Shown here one piece after another: positions 26,520 to 35,694 of a stretch of DNA of 64,000 bases. Position numbers and translations under genes: made by a program. Source of the DNA: DATGKG01 sp963851325 (lineage in GTDB: Bacteria; Desulfobacterota; Binatia; Binatales; Binataceae); contig CAWKOR010000001.1 in NCBI GenBank assembly GCA_963851325.1, positions 2,542,001 to 2,606,000 on the forward strand, written 5' to 3'. The notes under the pieces are model-generated. The model had not been told where the DNA came from and ran no database searches. It worked only from the letters and a program-made list of their open reading frames with translations. Numbering within the stretch: the first letter of the stretch is position 1; every line of letters starts with the position of its first letter.

Positions 26520-27392
26520 TCAAATTTTGTGCACCGGTCGACGGGTACTGGCCGCTCCGGTGCTCCCTCGGTTCACACCAACCTGCGATAGCTGAGCTTC
26601 TCGGCCTGCTCCCAAGCGCCGCCAGATGTCCGGCCCGGCTGCGGTCAAACCTCCATCCACCACCAGCGCCTCGCCGGTGACGAACTCCGAGTCATCACTG
26701 GCGAGGAACAACGCGGCGCCGGCGATGTGCTCCGGCTTTCCATGCTCCGGCCACGGCTGCATTTGCTCCATCCGCTTGGCGGCGGCGGCAGGATCGCCGC
26801 GGTCGGTGAGCGGCGTAAGAACCCCTCCCGGACAGATCGCATTGACCCTTATATGTTCGGCGGCGAGCTGTAGCGCCGCACCCTTGGTGAGATTGATGAC
26901 TGCGGCTTTCGCCGCAGAATAGACCAACGGCCCGCCTCCGCCGCTGAGGCCTGCGATCGACGCGGTATTAATGATGGATCCACCACGACCCAGACGCTTC
27001 ATCGCTCGCGCCCCGTGCTTGATGCCGAGGAAGACGCCCTTGGCGAGCACATCGAAGGTGTAATCCCATTCTTCTACTTCCACGTCCCAGATCGGACCGA
27101 GCGCGCCGCCCACGCCGGCGTTATTAAAAACGACATCGAGACCATGGAAATCGGAAATCGCCAAGTCGATCATCGCGGCGATCTCGGGCTCTTTGGCGAC
27201 GTCAGTTCGAATGAAGCGGACCTGCTCACGAAATCCCCGTTCGGCTGCGATGGCGAGGGTCTGCTTGCCGGTATCCTCGTTGTAATCGGCAATAACCACC
27301 GATGCTCCCTCTTGAAGGAAGCGCATCGTGGTCGCGCGGCCCATCCCGCTCGCGCCGCCGGTGATCACTGCCACTTTGTTCTGGAGCCTCAT
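26520..27392 (-). CDS. Short-chain dehydrogenase/reductase (classical SDR)
   Basis: 290 aa, about 35 longer than typical because of a C-terminal Arg-rich tail. The cofactor loop is VITGGASGMGRATTM, then the NNAG motif in VVFNNAGVGG. The catalytic Ser, Tyr and Lys are in IINTASIAGLSGG and VYSAAKAAVINL, and the C-terminal FVTGEALVVDGG is present. IADYNED after beta-2 suggests NAD(H) preference. It sits 32 bp after the CMD gene and 43 bp before the VOC gene. Confidence 0.92.
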   Translation of the reverse strand: MRLQNKVAVITGGASGMGRATTMRFLQEGASVVIADYNEDTGKQTLAIAAERGFREQVRFIRTDVAKEPEIAAMIDLAISDFHGLDVVFNNAGVGGALGPIWDVEVEEWDYTFDVLAKGVFLGIKHGARAMKRLGRGGSIINTASIAGLSGGGGPLVYSAAKAAVINLTKGAALQLAAEHIRVNAICPGGVLTPLTDRGDPAAAAKRMEQMQPWPEHGKPEHIAGAALFLASDDSEFVTGEALVVDGGLTAAGPDIWRRLGAGREAQLSQVGVNRGSTGAASTRRPVHKI

Positions 27393-27424
27393 TTGATTGG
27401 AACCTCGATGCAGTCCTTTAGCGA

Positions 27425-27982
27425 TCAGTTGCGCGGCTTCATGCCCTCCAGGATGTCGACTTTGCCGGCGAAGTCCTCGAGTTCAACTTCAGTCGTTTCG
27501 AGGATACTAGCGGTCTGACGCCAATGTCCGATTATGATCAGCAATTCGATTATCTCGCCGGGCTTGAGATGCCGCTTGAGAGCTTCCAAAGTCGGCCTGC
27601 TGGCCTTAACGTTGGTGTTCACCTCATCGGTGAATTGCAACACCAGCCGCTCTACCTCGCTGAAGCATTTGGCGTTTTGCCAGTTCTCGATCGCCGAGAT
27701 CTGTTCGTCGCTGACGCCGACATGCTTGGCTGCGGGCACATGCTGAGTCCATTCGTAGACCGAATGGCAATCTTTGGCGGTGCGGAGGATCGCGATCTCG
27801 CGGAGCCTTGGATCGATCGCGATCTGAGTGAACAGCGCATTACTCAAACGGCTGCGGTGAAGGAAAATACTCTGCGCATTAGCAGTCATCTTCTGGACGT
27901 TGAGGACGACGCGTCCGGACTTGAAAATCTTGAGGACTTCGGGAGAGGCATCCTTCTCGTCGAGGTATGGTAACAAAGCCAT
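27425..27982 (-). CDS. Carboxymuconolactone decarboxylase family protein
   Basis: 185 aa from the ATG with GGAGG nine bases upstream. It has the AhpD/CMD helical fold: SRLSNALFTQIAIDPRLREI, AILRTAKDCHSVYEWTQHV (a single Cys and the conserved Glu/His, in place of the CxxC of AhpD), then LTDEVNT-like QFTDEVNTNVKASRP. Lack of the second Cys argues against peroxidase action; a decarboxylase or unknown role is more likely. It shares an operon with the PhyH gene upstream (80-bp gap) and the SDR gene downstream. Confidence 0.87.
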   Translation of the reverse strand: MALLPYLDEKDASPEVLKIFKSGRVVLNVQKMTANAQSIFLHRSRLSNALFTQIAIDPRLREIAILRTAKDCHSVYEWTQHVPAAKHVGVSDEQISAIENWQNAKCFSEVERLVLQFTDEVNTNVKASRPTLEALKRHLKPGEIIELLIIIGHWRQTASILETTEVELEDFAGKVDILEGMKPRN

Positions 27983-28062
27983 GTGTGCATTCCTCCAAAA
28001 CGAGAAGTGGTTCGGAAACGACCTTAGACTGAAGCCTTTGAGGTGAAGGTCCCGCGTGACAA

Positions 28063-29229
28063 TCAGATTCCGAGATCGAGCAGGTTGTAGTCCTTGAGAC
28101 CGGGCTTCACTTCCGGGTTCCATCGATAGCGGTCTTCTTGTCCGACGAAGGGCTTGTATCGGAAAGGTGTCTCGTTCGGAAAACGCTGCTGGCGCGCATC
28201 GATCGCATACATGATCAAGCGCGAGCGCTCGCGAATGCGCTCCTTGTCATAAACCGCGACCGGGTTATGCACCCCTCCGCTGACTACTCCCAGTACTGAC
28301 TTGCGGCGATGAAAACCGAAGTTGAGCGTGACGCGAACATCCTCACAGGTGTTGGCAAACGAGCCATGCACCGCCTGTCGGTTACAGATCACGACGTCGC
28401 CAGGCCCACAGAGGAGAGGCACCGCGTCCGGCAAGCGATCTGATCCAGCCGCTTCCACCATCGCCTTGATGTCGACCCTGTGCTGCCGATGCGAACCCGG
28501 CACCACCCACAGACCGTTGGCCGCGTTGCATCCATAGAGCTGGGCCATGAAGTTGAAGCCGTGAGTGCCTTCGTCGAGAGAGGGACTGTCCCAATGGGTC
28601 CAGCCATCCTGGTGCCATGCCACGGAACCGCCGAGGCCAGGTTGCTTGATCCATACCGCCTCGTTGAACGGCGTAAAGTCCTCGCCATTGATGTTTTCAG
28701 CGACCGCCAGCAACTGTGGATGGCCATAGAGCCGCAGGCACGCATCGGAAAACTGAAGAGAACCAAGGACCAGTTGCAGGACGTATTCGGGGGCCTCTTG
28801 GGGTGCGACAGGTTCGATCATCTTCACCGGATGGCGCCCGTTGGCGAAACCGGTGCCTCCAAGCGGATCGGAAAGTGGCCTGACCCAACTGATGTTGTGC
28901 GCTTTGCAGTCCTCACCAAGGGCGGGGCGACCGTGGGCGTCGACCTTCGCGTCCTTGGTCACTGGCGCGTGAGCCAACATTTCCGCAACGTCGCGTTCGA
29001 GATCCTCCAGTTCATCTTCGCGCAGCAAACCTTCAAAGATATAGAACCCACAGCGCGAGTAGGCGCTCAGGATCGTTGCATCGAGCTTGCCATCGCTGTC
29101 GAAGCGCAGCGGACCTCGATTGCCCAGCCTCTGCGCGCGTTGCTCGCCTTCGCTGCGATAGCGCTCCATGGCAGCCTGGTCGGGCCCGTAATCGACGATC
29201 GGAACTTTGATAAGCGGCAGCTTCGCCAT
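28063..29229 (-). CDS. Phytanoyl-CoA dioxygenase (PhyH) family protein
   Basis: 388 aa from the ATG with GGAG eight bases upstream; the in-frame extension to 29286 is less likely. It is a predicted Fe(II)/2-oxoglutarate oxygenase with the jelly-roll motif VAWHQDGWTHWD (His and Asp iron ligands) and the distal His in NRQAVHGSFANT, followed by DVRVTLNFGFHRRKS with the Arg for 2-oxoglutarate. Substrate is unknown; PhyH relatives hydroxylate acyl-CoAs or natural products. First gene of the PhyH-CMD-SDR-VOC run on the minus strand. Confidence 0.9.
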   Translation of the reverse strand: MAKLPLIKVPIVDYGPDQAAMERYRSEGEQRAQRLGNRGPLRFDSDGKLDATILSAYSRCGFYIFEGLLREDELEDLERDVAEMLAHAPVTKDAKVDAHGRPALGEDCKAHNISWVRPLSDPLGGTGFANGRHPVKMIEPVAPQEAPEYVLQLVLGSLQFSDACLRLYGHPQLLAVAENINGEDFTPFNEAVWIKQPGLGGSVAWHQDGWTHWDSPSLDEGTHGFNFMAQLYGCNAANGLWVVPGSHRQHRVDIKAMVEAAGSDRLPDAVPLLCGPGDVVICNRQAVHGSFANTCEDVRVTLNFGFHRRKSVLGVVSGGVHNPVAVYDKERIRERSRLIMYAIDARQQRFPNETPFRYKPFVGQEDRYRWNPEVKPGLKDYNLLDLGI

Positions 29230-29381
29230 GCTAAATCGCTCCTGATCAAATCCCTGGCGGCAAAAGGTCGCCGTAGGACTCCACAACTCCTACGACGAGA
29301 CCGTCACGCTTGCAAGTTAGCCGGCAACCTGATTCTCATCGCGATGGACCCACTCACCTCGCGCATACGGAGAGAAGCACC

Positions 29382-30188
29382 ATGGAATTTACGAATATTG
29401 TGCTGGAGAAGCGCGACCTCATCGGCACGCTGACTCTGAACCGACCCGAAAAGTTGAACGCGATGACCCCGACTCTCATCGCCGAGATGGGCGAAGCACT
29501 GACCGAAATCGAGAAGGATCCCGAAATCAAAGTCGTGATTGTCCGTGGTGCGGGCCGGGCCTTCTGTACCGGATACGATCTGACCGTCGGACTGGCCGAC
29601 GGCAGCGGCGAGCGCTACACGCTTGACAGCGATCAGCGCTCGCTCCAGCGCATCGTCGAGCACTGGCTGCGCCTGCGCGACCTGCCCAAACCGGTTATCT
29701 CGATGGTGCATGGGTACTGCCTCGCGGGCGGCTCGCAGCTGGCGATTTCCACCGACATCATTTTCGTTGCCGAGAACGCAAGCATCGGATTTCCCTCGAT
29801 CCCGGCGGGCGCGGGTTACGTCAGCTCGTTCTGGAACTGGATGGTCGGGCCGCATCGCACCAAGTACATGGCGTTTCTGCCCGGCAGCCGCATCAGCGGC
29901 AGGGAGGCCGAGGCGATCGGTTTCGCGACGCGCGCGTTTCCGGCAGAGAAACTCGAACAAGAAACCTACGACTATGCGCGCCGGGTGGCGAAGGTGCCCG
30001 CGCAAAAGTTGCGCCTGGAAAAACTTGCCATCAATCGTGCCGTTGACATGCAGGGGTTTCGGCAAGCGGTGCTGTCCGGCGCGGAGTTCGACGCGATTTT
30101 CCATTTCGGTCCTGGCAACGAGGAGATTCGCGCGATTCAAAAAGAGCGCGGCCTCAAGGGCGCCATCCAGTGGTACGAACAGAAGTAG
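29382..30188 (+). CDS. Crotonase-fold enoyl-CoA hydratase/isomerase family protein
   Basis: 268 aa from the ATG with AGAGAAG upstream. LNRPEKLNAM and GAGRAFCTGYDL mark the CoA-binding and oxyanion loops. Both hydratase glutamates appear replaced: GGSQLAISTD where Glu is usual, and FPSIPAGAGY in place of PE. The protein may therefore act as another crotonase type (decarboxylase, hydrolase or isomerase) or on an unusual CoA ester. It is divergent from the PhyH gene and followed 75 bp later by a serine hydrolase. Confidence 0.88.
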   Translation: MEFTNIVLEKRDLIGTLTLNRPEKLNAMTPTLIAEMGEALTEIEKDPEIKVVIVRGAGRAFCTGYDLTVGLADGSGERYTLDSDQRSLQRIVEHWLRLRDLPKPVISMVHGYCLAGGSQLAISTDIIFVAENASIGFPSIPAGAGYVSSFWNWMVGPHRTKYMAFLPGSRISGREAEAIGFATRAFPAEKLEQETYDYARRVAKVPAQKLRLEKLAINRAVDMQGFRQAVLSGAEFDAIFHFGPGNEEIRAIQKERGLKGAIQWYEQK

Positions 30189-30263
30189 CGCTTCGATATT
30201 GGTTGTCAGCGGACACATCGATGCGCCAATAATTCCGAAAATCGATCGAGAAAGCAGGGGCCC

Positions 30264-31505
30264 ATGGCAAATCGCACTATTTCCAAGAGCACGCGCATCG
30301 GTCTGGTCGAAGGCGAATGCGATCCTAAGTTCGACGGCGTCTTGGACGCATTCGTCGAAAATTTCGAGCAGCGCGACGAACTCGGCGCCAGCGTGTGCCT
30401 CAACCTCGAAGGCCGTACCGTGGTCGATTTGTGGGGCGGCCGCGTCACCGAAAAGGGCGAGCCGTGGAAGCGAGATACCATCTCGATCGTGTTCTCCGCG
30501 ACCAAGGGCGCGTCGGCGATTTGCGCGCACATGGCCGCCGATCGCGGGCAGCTCGACCTCGATGCTCCAGTCACGCGCTACTGGCCCAAGTTCGGCCAGG
30601 CCGGCAAGGAGAGCGCCATCGTCTCAATGATGCTCGATCATTCGGTCGGCTTGCCGCACGTCCGTACCAAGATCAAGAAAGGCGGCGTTTATGATTATGA
30701 ATACATGATCGAGCTGCTCGAAAACGAAGCGCCGTTCTGGAAGCCCGGCATTCGCAATGGCTATCACGGCATCACCTCGGCATGGACGGTGGGCGAGATG
30801 GTGCATCGGTCGACCGACAAGCGGCTCGGCAAATTCTTCGCCGAAGAAGTCGCAAAACCATTAGGACTGGATTTTTGGATCGGCTTGCCGGAAGACAAGG
30901 AGTCACGCGTCGCGCCGATGATCTTCGCGCCGATCACCGACGAGGTGCGCAACAGCCGCATCTCGCAGGCCGCCCTCAATGAGAAGGACTCCGCGACCTT
31001 CTACTTCATGTTCAACATGGGCGGCTTCGACGCCAACAGCCGCGAGGCGCATGCCGCCGAAATCGGTTCCGCCAACGGCATCTCCAATGCGCGCGGGCTC
31101 GCCGGGCTCTACGCGCCGATCGCAAACGGCGGCGCACTCAACGGCGTAAGGCTGGTCGGTCCCGACACATTACAGCGGATGGCACTGTGCTCGGTCGCGA
31201 CGCATGAGGATGCGACGCTGCGAATTCCGACACGCTTCTCGCTCGGCTTTATGAAGGCGATGGACAATCGCAAACTCGACAACGCAGCCCATTGCTCGCT
31301 GCTGATTTCGGAGCCCGCGTTCGGCCACGTCGGTGCGGGCGGCTCGCTCGGATTCGCCGATCCCGAATGTCATCTCAGCTTCGGCTACACGATGAATCGG
31401 ATGGGCTTCGGCATCCTGATGAACGACCGTGGACAGAGCCTGGTCGATGCAGCGTATCGCGCGCTCGGCTATCGCTCCAACGCGAGCGGAGTCTGGGCGC
31501 GATAA
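30264..31505 (+). CDS. Serine hydrolase, beta-lactamase/EstB-like family
   Basis: 413 aa. This is the class C beta-lactamase fold of EstB-like esterases. The catalytic S-x-x-K is in VFSATKGASAICAHMAADRG, and a Tyr follows in NGYHGITSAW. LDLDAPVTRYWPKF and a C-terminal GAGGSLGFADPE region fit the fold. No signal peptide is seen, so it is cytoplasmic; esterase or lactonase activity on a small ester is likely. It is on the same strand as the crotonase and converges on the amidohydrolase with one base between stop codons. Confidence 0.9.
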   Translation: MANRTISKSTRIGLVEGECDPKFDGVLDAFVENFEQRDELGASVCLNLEGRTVVDLWGGRVTEKGEPWKRDTISIVFSATKGASAICAHMAADRGQLDLDAPVTRYWPKFGQAGKESAIVSMMLDHSVGLPHVRTKIKKGGVYDYEYMIELLENEAPFWKPGIRNGYHGITSAWTVGEMVHRSTDKRLGKFFAEEVAKPLGLDFWIGLPEDKESRVAPMIFAPITDEVRNSRISQAALNEKDSATFYFMFNMGGFDANSREAHAAEIGSANGISNARGLAGLYAPIANGGALNGVRLVGPDTLQRMALCSVATHEDATLRIPTRFSLGFMKAMDNRKLDNAAHCSLLISEPAFGHVGAGGSLGFADPECHLSFGYTMNRMGFGILMNDRGQSLVDAAYRALGYRSNASGVWAR

Positions 31506-31506
31506 C

Positions 31507-32625
31507 CTAGTTCAGCCCATACAACTTCGCGGCGGTCTCGCGTACGATCTTATTGCGATCGGCCTCGGACACCTTGCTCAGATGCTTGGCGACGTAGTCT
31601 TGCGAATGCGGAAAGGTCGCCTGCCGATGCGGGTAGTCCGATGACCACATGATGTTGTCGGCGGGGAACCAGTCGAGCAGGTTCACGAACACCGGATCGT
31701 CGATGAAGGTCGCGTAGACCTGCCGCTTGATGTACTCGCTCGGCTTGAGCGGAAGCTTGAATCCTCGCGAGCCGTATTTGTCGATGCGAAACAGGTAAAA
31801 CGGGATCCACGCCACGTCGTTTTCGGCGGAGACGATTTTCAAGCGCGGGAATTTCTCGAACACGCCACCGAACACCATCGAGGTCAACGAACGCTCGATC
31901 GGATGCACCATCGAGATCAGACCCGACATGAACTCGATGCCCCGCATTTCCGGATTGACCACTTTACTCGCGTGACCGGCAGTGCCTTTTGCCCCGGTCA
32001 GAATATGCAGCGAGAGCGACATATCGAGGTCCTGCGCCGCCGCCCAGAACGGATGATAGTCCGGGTCCGAGTAGGGCTTGTCGGCGGGAGCATCGCCCCA
32101 GATCATCGCGCCGACCATGCCCCGCTTCTTGATGCGGTCGAGTTCGGCGACCGCAGCCGGAATATCTTCCAGCGTGATCAGTCCGAGCGGAATCAAACGC
32201 TTGAGGTCGTAGCCGCAATAGTCGGTCGCCCAATCGTTGAAGGCGCGGAAGCATGCCGCGCGAAACTCCGCATCGCCCAGCCCGAACAGCGGCATCCCCA
32301 TCGAGGTGTAGATGACCTCGGCCGCGACGCCGTCGCGATCCTGGTCCTTGATGCGTTCCGACGGATCGTGAACCGCTTTGGGCGCTTCATCGAAGCCGCG
32401 CTTCATGAACTCCTGGATTTCATTGGCAGGTACGCCGGCGCTGAAAAATGCCGCGACCGGTGCGGGTGCGAGATCCTCGCATACCAGGTACTCACCGGGC
32501 TTGCCCTCGAGCCTGACTGCGTGGGGAGCGCGATCGCGGAATTTGCGGTCGAGGCGCTCGGCCCACATTTTTGGAGGTTCGACGAAATGCGAATCGGCGG
32601 AAATGAGTCGGCGGTCTGACATCAT
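31507..32625 (-). CDS. Amidohydrolase family protein (amidohydrolase 2 type)
   Basis: 372 aa. A metal-dependent TIM-barrel enzyme: RRLISADSHFVEPPKMW carries the first metal site, LSLHILTG a barrel His, SAENDVAWIPFYLFRID a later strand, and MWSSDYPHRQAT the Asp strand. This is the ACMSD/decarboxylase-related branch seen in aromatic or lignin-derived compound breakdown. GGAGGGAAGC precedes the start, where two ATG codons lie side by side. It has no near operon partner. Substrate unknown. Confidence 0.9.
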   Translation of the reverse strand: MMSDRRLISADSHFVEPPKMWAERLDRKFRDRAPHAVRLEGKPGEYLVCEDLAPAPVAAFFSAGVPANEIQEFMKRGFDEAPKAVHDPSERIKDQDRDGVAAEVIYTSMGMPLFGLGDAEFRAACFRAFNDWATDYCGYDLKRLIPLGLITLEDIPAAVAELDRIKKRGMVGAMIWGDAPADKPYSDPDYHPFWAAAQDLDMSLSLHILTGAKGTAGHASKVVNPEMRGIEFMSGLISMVHPIERSLTSMVFGGVFEKFPRLKIVSAENDVAWIPFYLFRIDKYGSRGFKLPLKPSEYIKRQVYATFIDDPVFVNLLDWFPADNIMWSSDYPHRQATFPHSQDYVAKHLSKVSEADRNKIVRETAAKLYGLN

Positions 32626-32728
32626 GCTTCCCTCCTCGCGGGCGATGCAGTCGAGCGGGTGGTGTAGTCGCTCTGTTTTTTTCCTAGCGCAAAATCGTCG
32701 AAATGCACATCTCAGAAATGGCCCTTCG

Positions 32729-33514
32729 CTAGCTCGAAGAAACCTTCAGGTCGGTGCCGCCGCTCACCGGCAGGGTTGCTCCGGTGATGAAGCTGGCGGC
32801 AGCTGAGGCCAGAAAGACGACCGCCTCACCGATGTCCTCGGGTTGCCCGATCCTTCCGAGCAGGATGTTCTTGGCGGCCGCCTGCCGCTGCTCGTCACTG
32901 CCGAATCGGGCCATTGGCGTGTCGATCGGACCCGGGGCGACTGCATTGACGCGGATGCCATGGCGACCGACCTCATGCGCCAGATCGCGCGTCAGCGCAA
33001 CGACGCCAGCCTTCGATGCGGCATAGGGCACGTGCGGGACGGTGACGTGGAAGGCCGCGATTGATGCGATGTTAACGATCGCTCCTTGCTTGCGTTCGAT
33101 CATATGAGGCAACACGTGGCGGCAGCAGAGGAATACGCCTTTGAGGTTCACATCGAGCACGCGATCCCATTCCTCTTCGGTCTGCTCAACCAGCCGCTTC
33201 ACTACCAGCCGGCCCGCGTTGTTTACGAGGATATCGATCTTACCGAACCGCGCGATGGCCAGCTGTACCATGTCCTCAACGTCTTTCCATGTGGAGACAT
33301 CGGTGCGAATTGCAAGGGCGTGCGCGCCCGACGCAACTATTTCGGCCACCACCGAGTCGGCGCGCTCCGAGACCTGATCGACGACTGCTACATCAGCGCC
33401 GGCATTCGCGAGGCATTTGGCGATGCCGCGGCCGATTCCCTGTCCGGCGCCGGTGACGATCGCGACTCGGCCCAAAAGCGGCCTCGCGCGCGATGCGGAT
33501 TCCTCATTTGCCAT
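32729..33514 (-). CDS. Short-chain dehydrogenase/reductase (classical SDR)
   Basis: 261 aa from the ATG with GGAG seven bases upstream, which removes a 24-residue in-frame leader. Motifs are VAIVTGAGQGIGRGIAKCL for cofactor binding, VNNAG in IDILVNNAGRLV, the catalytic ASIAAFH and PYAASKAGVVAL, and FITGATLPVSGG at the end. Asp after beta-2 (VAVVDQV) favours NAD(H). It lies beside the remnant of another SDR gene at 33.6-33.8 kb and about 100 bp upstream of the amidohydrolase start. Confidence 0.92.
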   Translation of the reverse strand: MANEESASRARPLLGRVAIVTGAGQGIGRGIAKCLANAGADVAVVDQVSERADSVVAEIVASGAHALAIRTDVSTWKDVEDMVQLAIARFGKIDILVNNAGRLVVKRLVEQTEEEWDRVLDVNLKGVFLCCRHVLPHMIERKQGAIVNIASIAAFHVTVPHVPYAASKAGVVALTRDLAHEVGRHGIRVNAVAPGPIDTPMARFGSDEQRQAAAKNILLGRIGQPEDIGEAVVFLASAAASFITGATLPVSGGTDLKVSSS

Positions 33515-33593
33515 CGGTCTGCTCCATCCGGAGGAAATCGGAACAAGCCCACCCATACCACTCGACCGGCGTTGTTTTCCACGCATCGCCGGG

Positions 33594-33824
33594 AGCTATT
33601 TTCGCAGCCAGGCCAGTCAGCCCCATGATGGAAGAGGTATTGACGATTGCGCCCTTAGCTTGCTTGAGCATCTGGATGATCTCCGCTTTCTTGCAATTCG
33701 AGCCGATGAAGCGTTGGGGCAACCCGAGGAAGTCGGGGAAACCGTCGCTTGGCTGTGCTCCGAACGCGCATCGTATGTAAGCGGCCATCTGATGCCGGTG
33801 GATGACGGCTACATGGCCCAATAG
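33594..33824. pseudogene. Rearranged SDR pseudogene
   Basis: Two SDR pieces lie head to head. On the minus strand 33594-33671 encodes MLKQAKGAIVNTSSIMGLTG, the catalytic-serine strand of an SDR. On the plus strand 33700-33824 encodes EPMKRWG in one frame, then QPEEVGETVAWLCSERASY and SGHLMPVDDGYMAQ in another, the normal SDR C-terminus after a one-base shift. In an intact gene these would follow each other on one strand about 80 residues apart. The locus therefore shows deletion, inversion and frameshift. The rest of the 431-bp gap to 33945 holds nothing recognisable. Confidence 0.6.
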
Positions 33825-33945
33825 GTTCAGAACATATAGTGCCGGTTCTCGGACTGGGCTCTTCCTTTCGGCCTCGCGGGTTTGAGACCCAGTGGCCGCT
33901 ATTCTAAAATTCCGCCAAACTTTGGGATGCTCGGGATAGATTCTT

Positions 33946-35568
33946 TTGCGCAAGATCGATAAGTGGGTTCGCCTCGCGGCGGTAGTCGCTCTTACCGTGA
34001 TCGCCGCGTGGCTACGATTTTCAGCGATCGACTTTGGGCTTCCAGACCAGCTTCGCCCCGACGAAGAGCTCCTTGTTCCGAGAGCACTCGGGTTTCGGCA
34101 TGATTGGAACCCACATATTGCTATCTATCCAGCCGCTCAGACCTACCTTATCCACGGAGTTTTGTGCTCGTATGCCATATTAACGGGTGCGGCCGGCCAG
34201 GATTTGCGTGCTGTTTACGGCTCAGACAACGCGGAGCAAGCCTTCTCGATAGCTCGTCGAATGTCCGCCGCGATGGGTGCAGCCACGGTGCCGGTGATTT
34301 ACCTGGCTGCCTCACCGGTGTTTGGTCCGGTCGCAGCATTAGTGTCTTCGGCGATAGTAACCGTTTCGTTCATCCACGTGCGTGATTCCAAATTCGCCAA
34401 GACCGAAGTTCCCGCCGGCTTGTGGTTGGCCCTGAGTATATTGATGGTGTTGCGCATCTCCGTGCGCGGCCGGTCGATGGACTATGCATTGGCTGGTTTT
34501 TTTTGCGGACTAGCGGCTGCAACCCACTATCCGTCGGGAGCAATAGCTGTCGGCATTGTAGTCGCGCACCTGGAAGTGCGACGCCGAGAGGGGGAGTCAC
34601 TCCTCGGCTCTCTGGCAGATACCAGAATCTACCTGGCCGGAATCGTCACACTTATAACCTTCCTGTGCGCCGATCCGTATTTCGTTCTCGATTGGAAGGC
34701 GACCGTCAACACCTACCACAATATGCAAGACGCATATAAGTTGTGGAATCGTGGCCATACTCCGGCGGGCTTCGGATGGCCGTGGCTTCTGTTGCTAGCC
34801 ATGCCCGCCAGCTTCGGAATTGCACTAGAACTTTTCCTGCTATCCGCCTTACCGTGGGTAATCTTTCGACCGAAGCCCGGAACCTACGCACTGATGGCAT
34901 TTATCCTGGTATGTTTCCTGAGCTTGACCAATGGTCGTCCGCAGCTTGAGTTTCGCTACCTCATAAACCCCTTGCTCGCGATGGCATTGCTGGGCGGCGT
35001 CTTCGCGGCTGATCTGAAAGCCTTGGCATGTTCATCGATGGAGACTCGCGCAGGTAACCTGGTAGCGCTGTTGGGTGGAATCTTGCTCCTGGCACCCTCG
35101 TTGATCCGTGACGTGCAACTCAACCGACTTCTCAGGCTGCCGGACACGCGCACGATTGCCCGAATGTGGATGCTCAATCGCATACCACCAGGAAGCACAA
35201 TTGCCATGGTGGACGGAGATGGATACGGTAAGCCCAAACTGTCGAGCGGTTATCGCGAAATCTCGGTAAATTCATCCGAATCCTTACGCTCCGAAACTGA
35301 GACGGCGAAGTGGGTCGTTGCTGATAGCTTTCCGCTATTGTCGCTATGGTCGAAGGGCGTCACGGATTCGGAGCTGGCCGAACTGACTTCCGAAGGCACC
35401 CTGGAGCTCGATATCGATCCTATAAAAGCCGGAGCTGAAGCGCCTACCTTTGATCCGAATGACGCGTTCTATGTACCCTTCACTCATATTACAAGCATGC
35501 TAAGGCCCGGTCCGAGAATTCGAATCTGGAAGATTACGGGAAACTCAGCTTCGCGATCAGATGATTGA
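33946..35568 (+). CDS. Polytopic membrane protein, GT39/ArnT-like glycosyltransferase candidate
   Basis: 540 aa from a TTG start. The first span (about residues 8-24) is followed by FGLPDQLRPDEELLVPRALG, resembling the acidic DE motif in the first periplasmic loop of GT-C fold enzymes that use polyprenyl-phosphate sugars. About ten hydrophobic segments follow to residue 390, then a soluble C-terminal part of about 150 residues. FIHVRDSKFAKTEVPAGLWL is typical of this family in uncultured bacteria. The downstream methyltransferase-GT2 gene begins in the stop region, so the two probably form an operon adding sugars to a lipid-linked or surface glycan. GT identity is moderate. Confidence 0.7.
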   Translation: MRKIDKWVRLAAVVALTVIAAWLRFSAIDFGLPDQLRPDEELLVPRALGFRHDWNPHIAIYPAAQTYLIHGVLCSYAILTGAAGQDLRAVYGSDNAEQAFSIARRMSAAMGAATVPVIYLAASPVFGPVAALVSSAIVTVSFIHVRDSKFAKTEVPAGLWLALSILMVLRISVRGRSMDYALAGFFCGLAAATHYPSGAIAVGIVVAHLEVRRREGESLLGSLADTRIYLAGIVTLITFLCADPYFVLDWKATVNTYHNMQDAYKLWNRGHTPAGFGWPWLLLLAMPASFGIALELFLLSALPWVIFRPKPGTYALMAFILVCFLSLTNGRPQLEFRYLINPLLAMALLGGVFAADLKALACSSMETRAGNLVALLGGILLLAPSLIRDVQLNRLLRLPDTRTIARMWMLNRIPPGSTIAMVDGDGYGKPKLSSGYREISVNSSESLRSETETAKWVVADSFPLLSLWSKGVTDSELAELTSEGTLELDIDPIKAGAEAPTFDPNDAFYVPFTHITSMLRPGPRIRIWKITGNSASRSDD

Positions 35569-35694
35569 TAATCGTCCACCACGAAGAAGGCACTTCGTTA
35601 CCGAGACGAAAGAATTGACTACTGGAACGGCTATGAACGCAGAAAGCCGGGACGCTACTACCACGACGAGATTACCCGAATCTATCGCTTCCTG

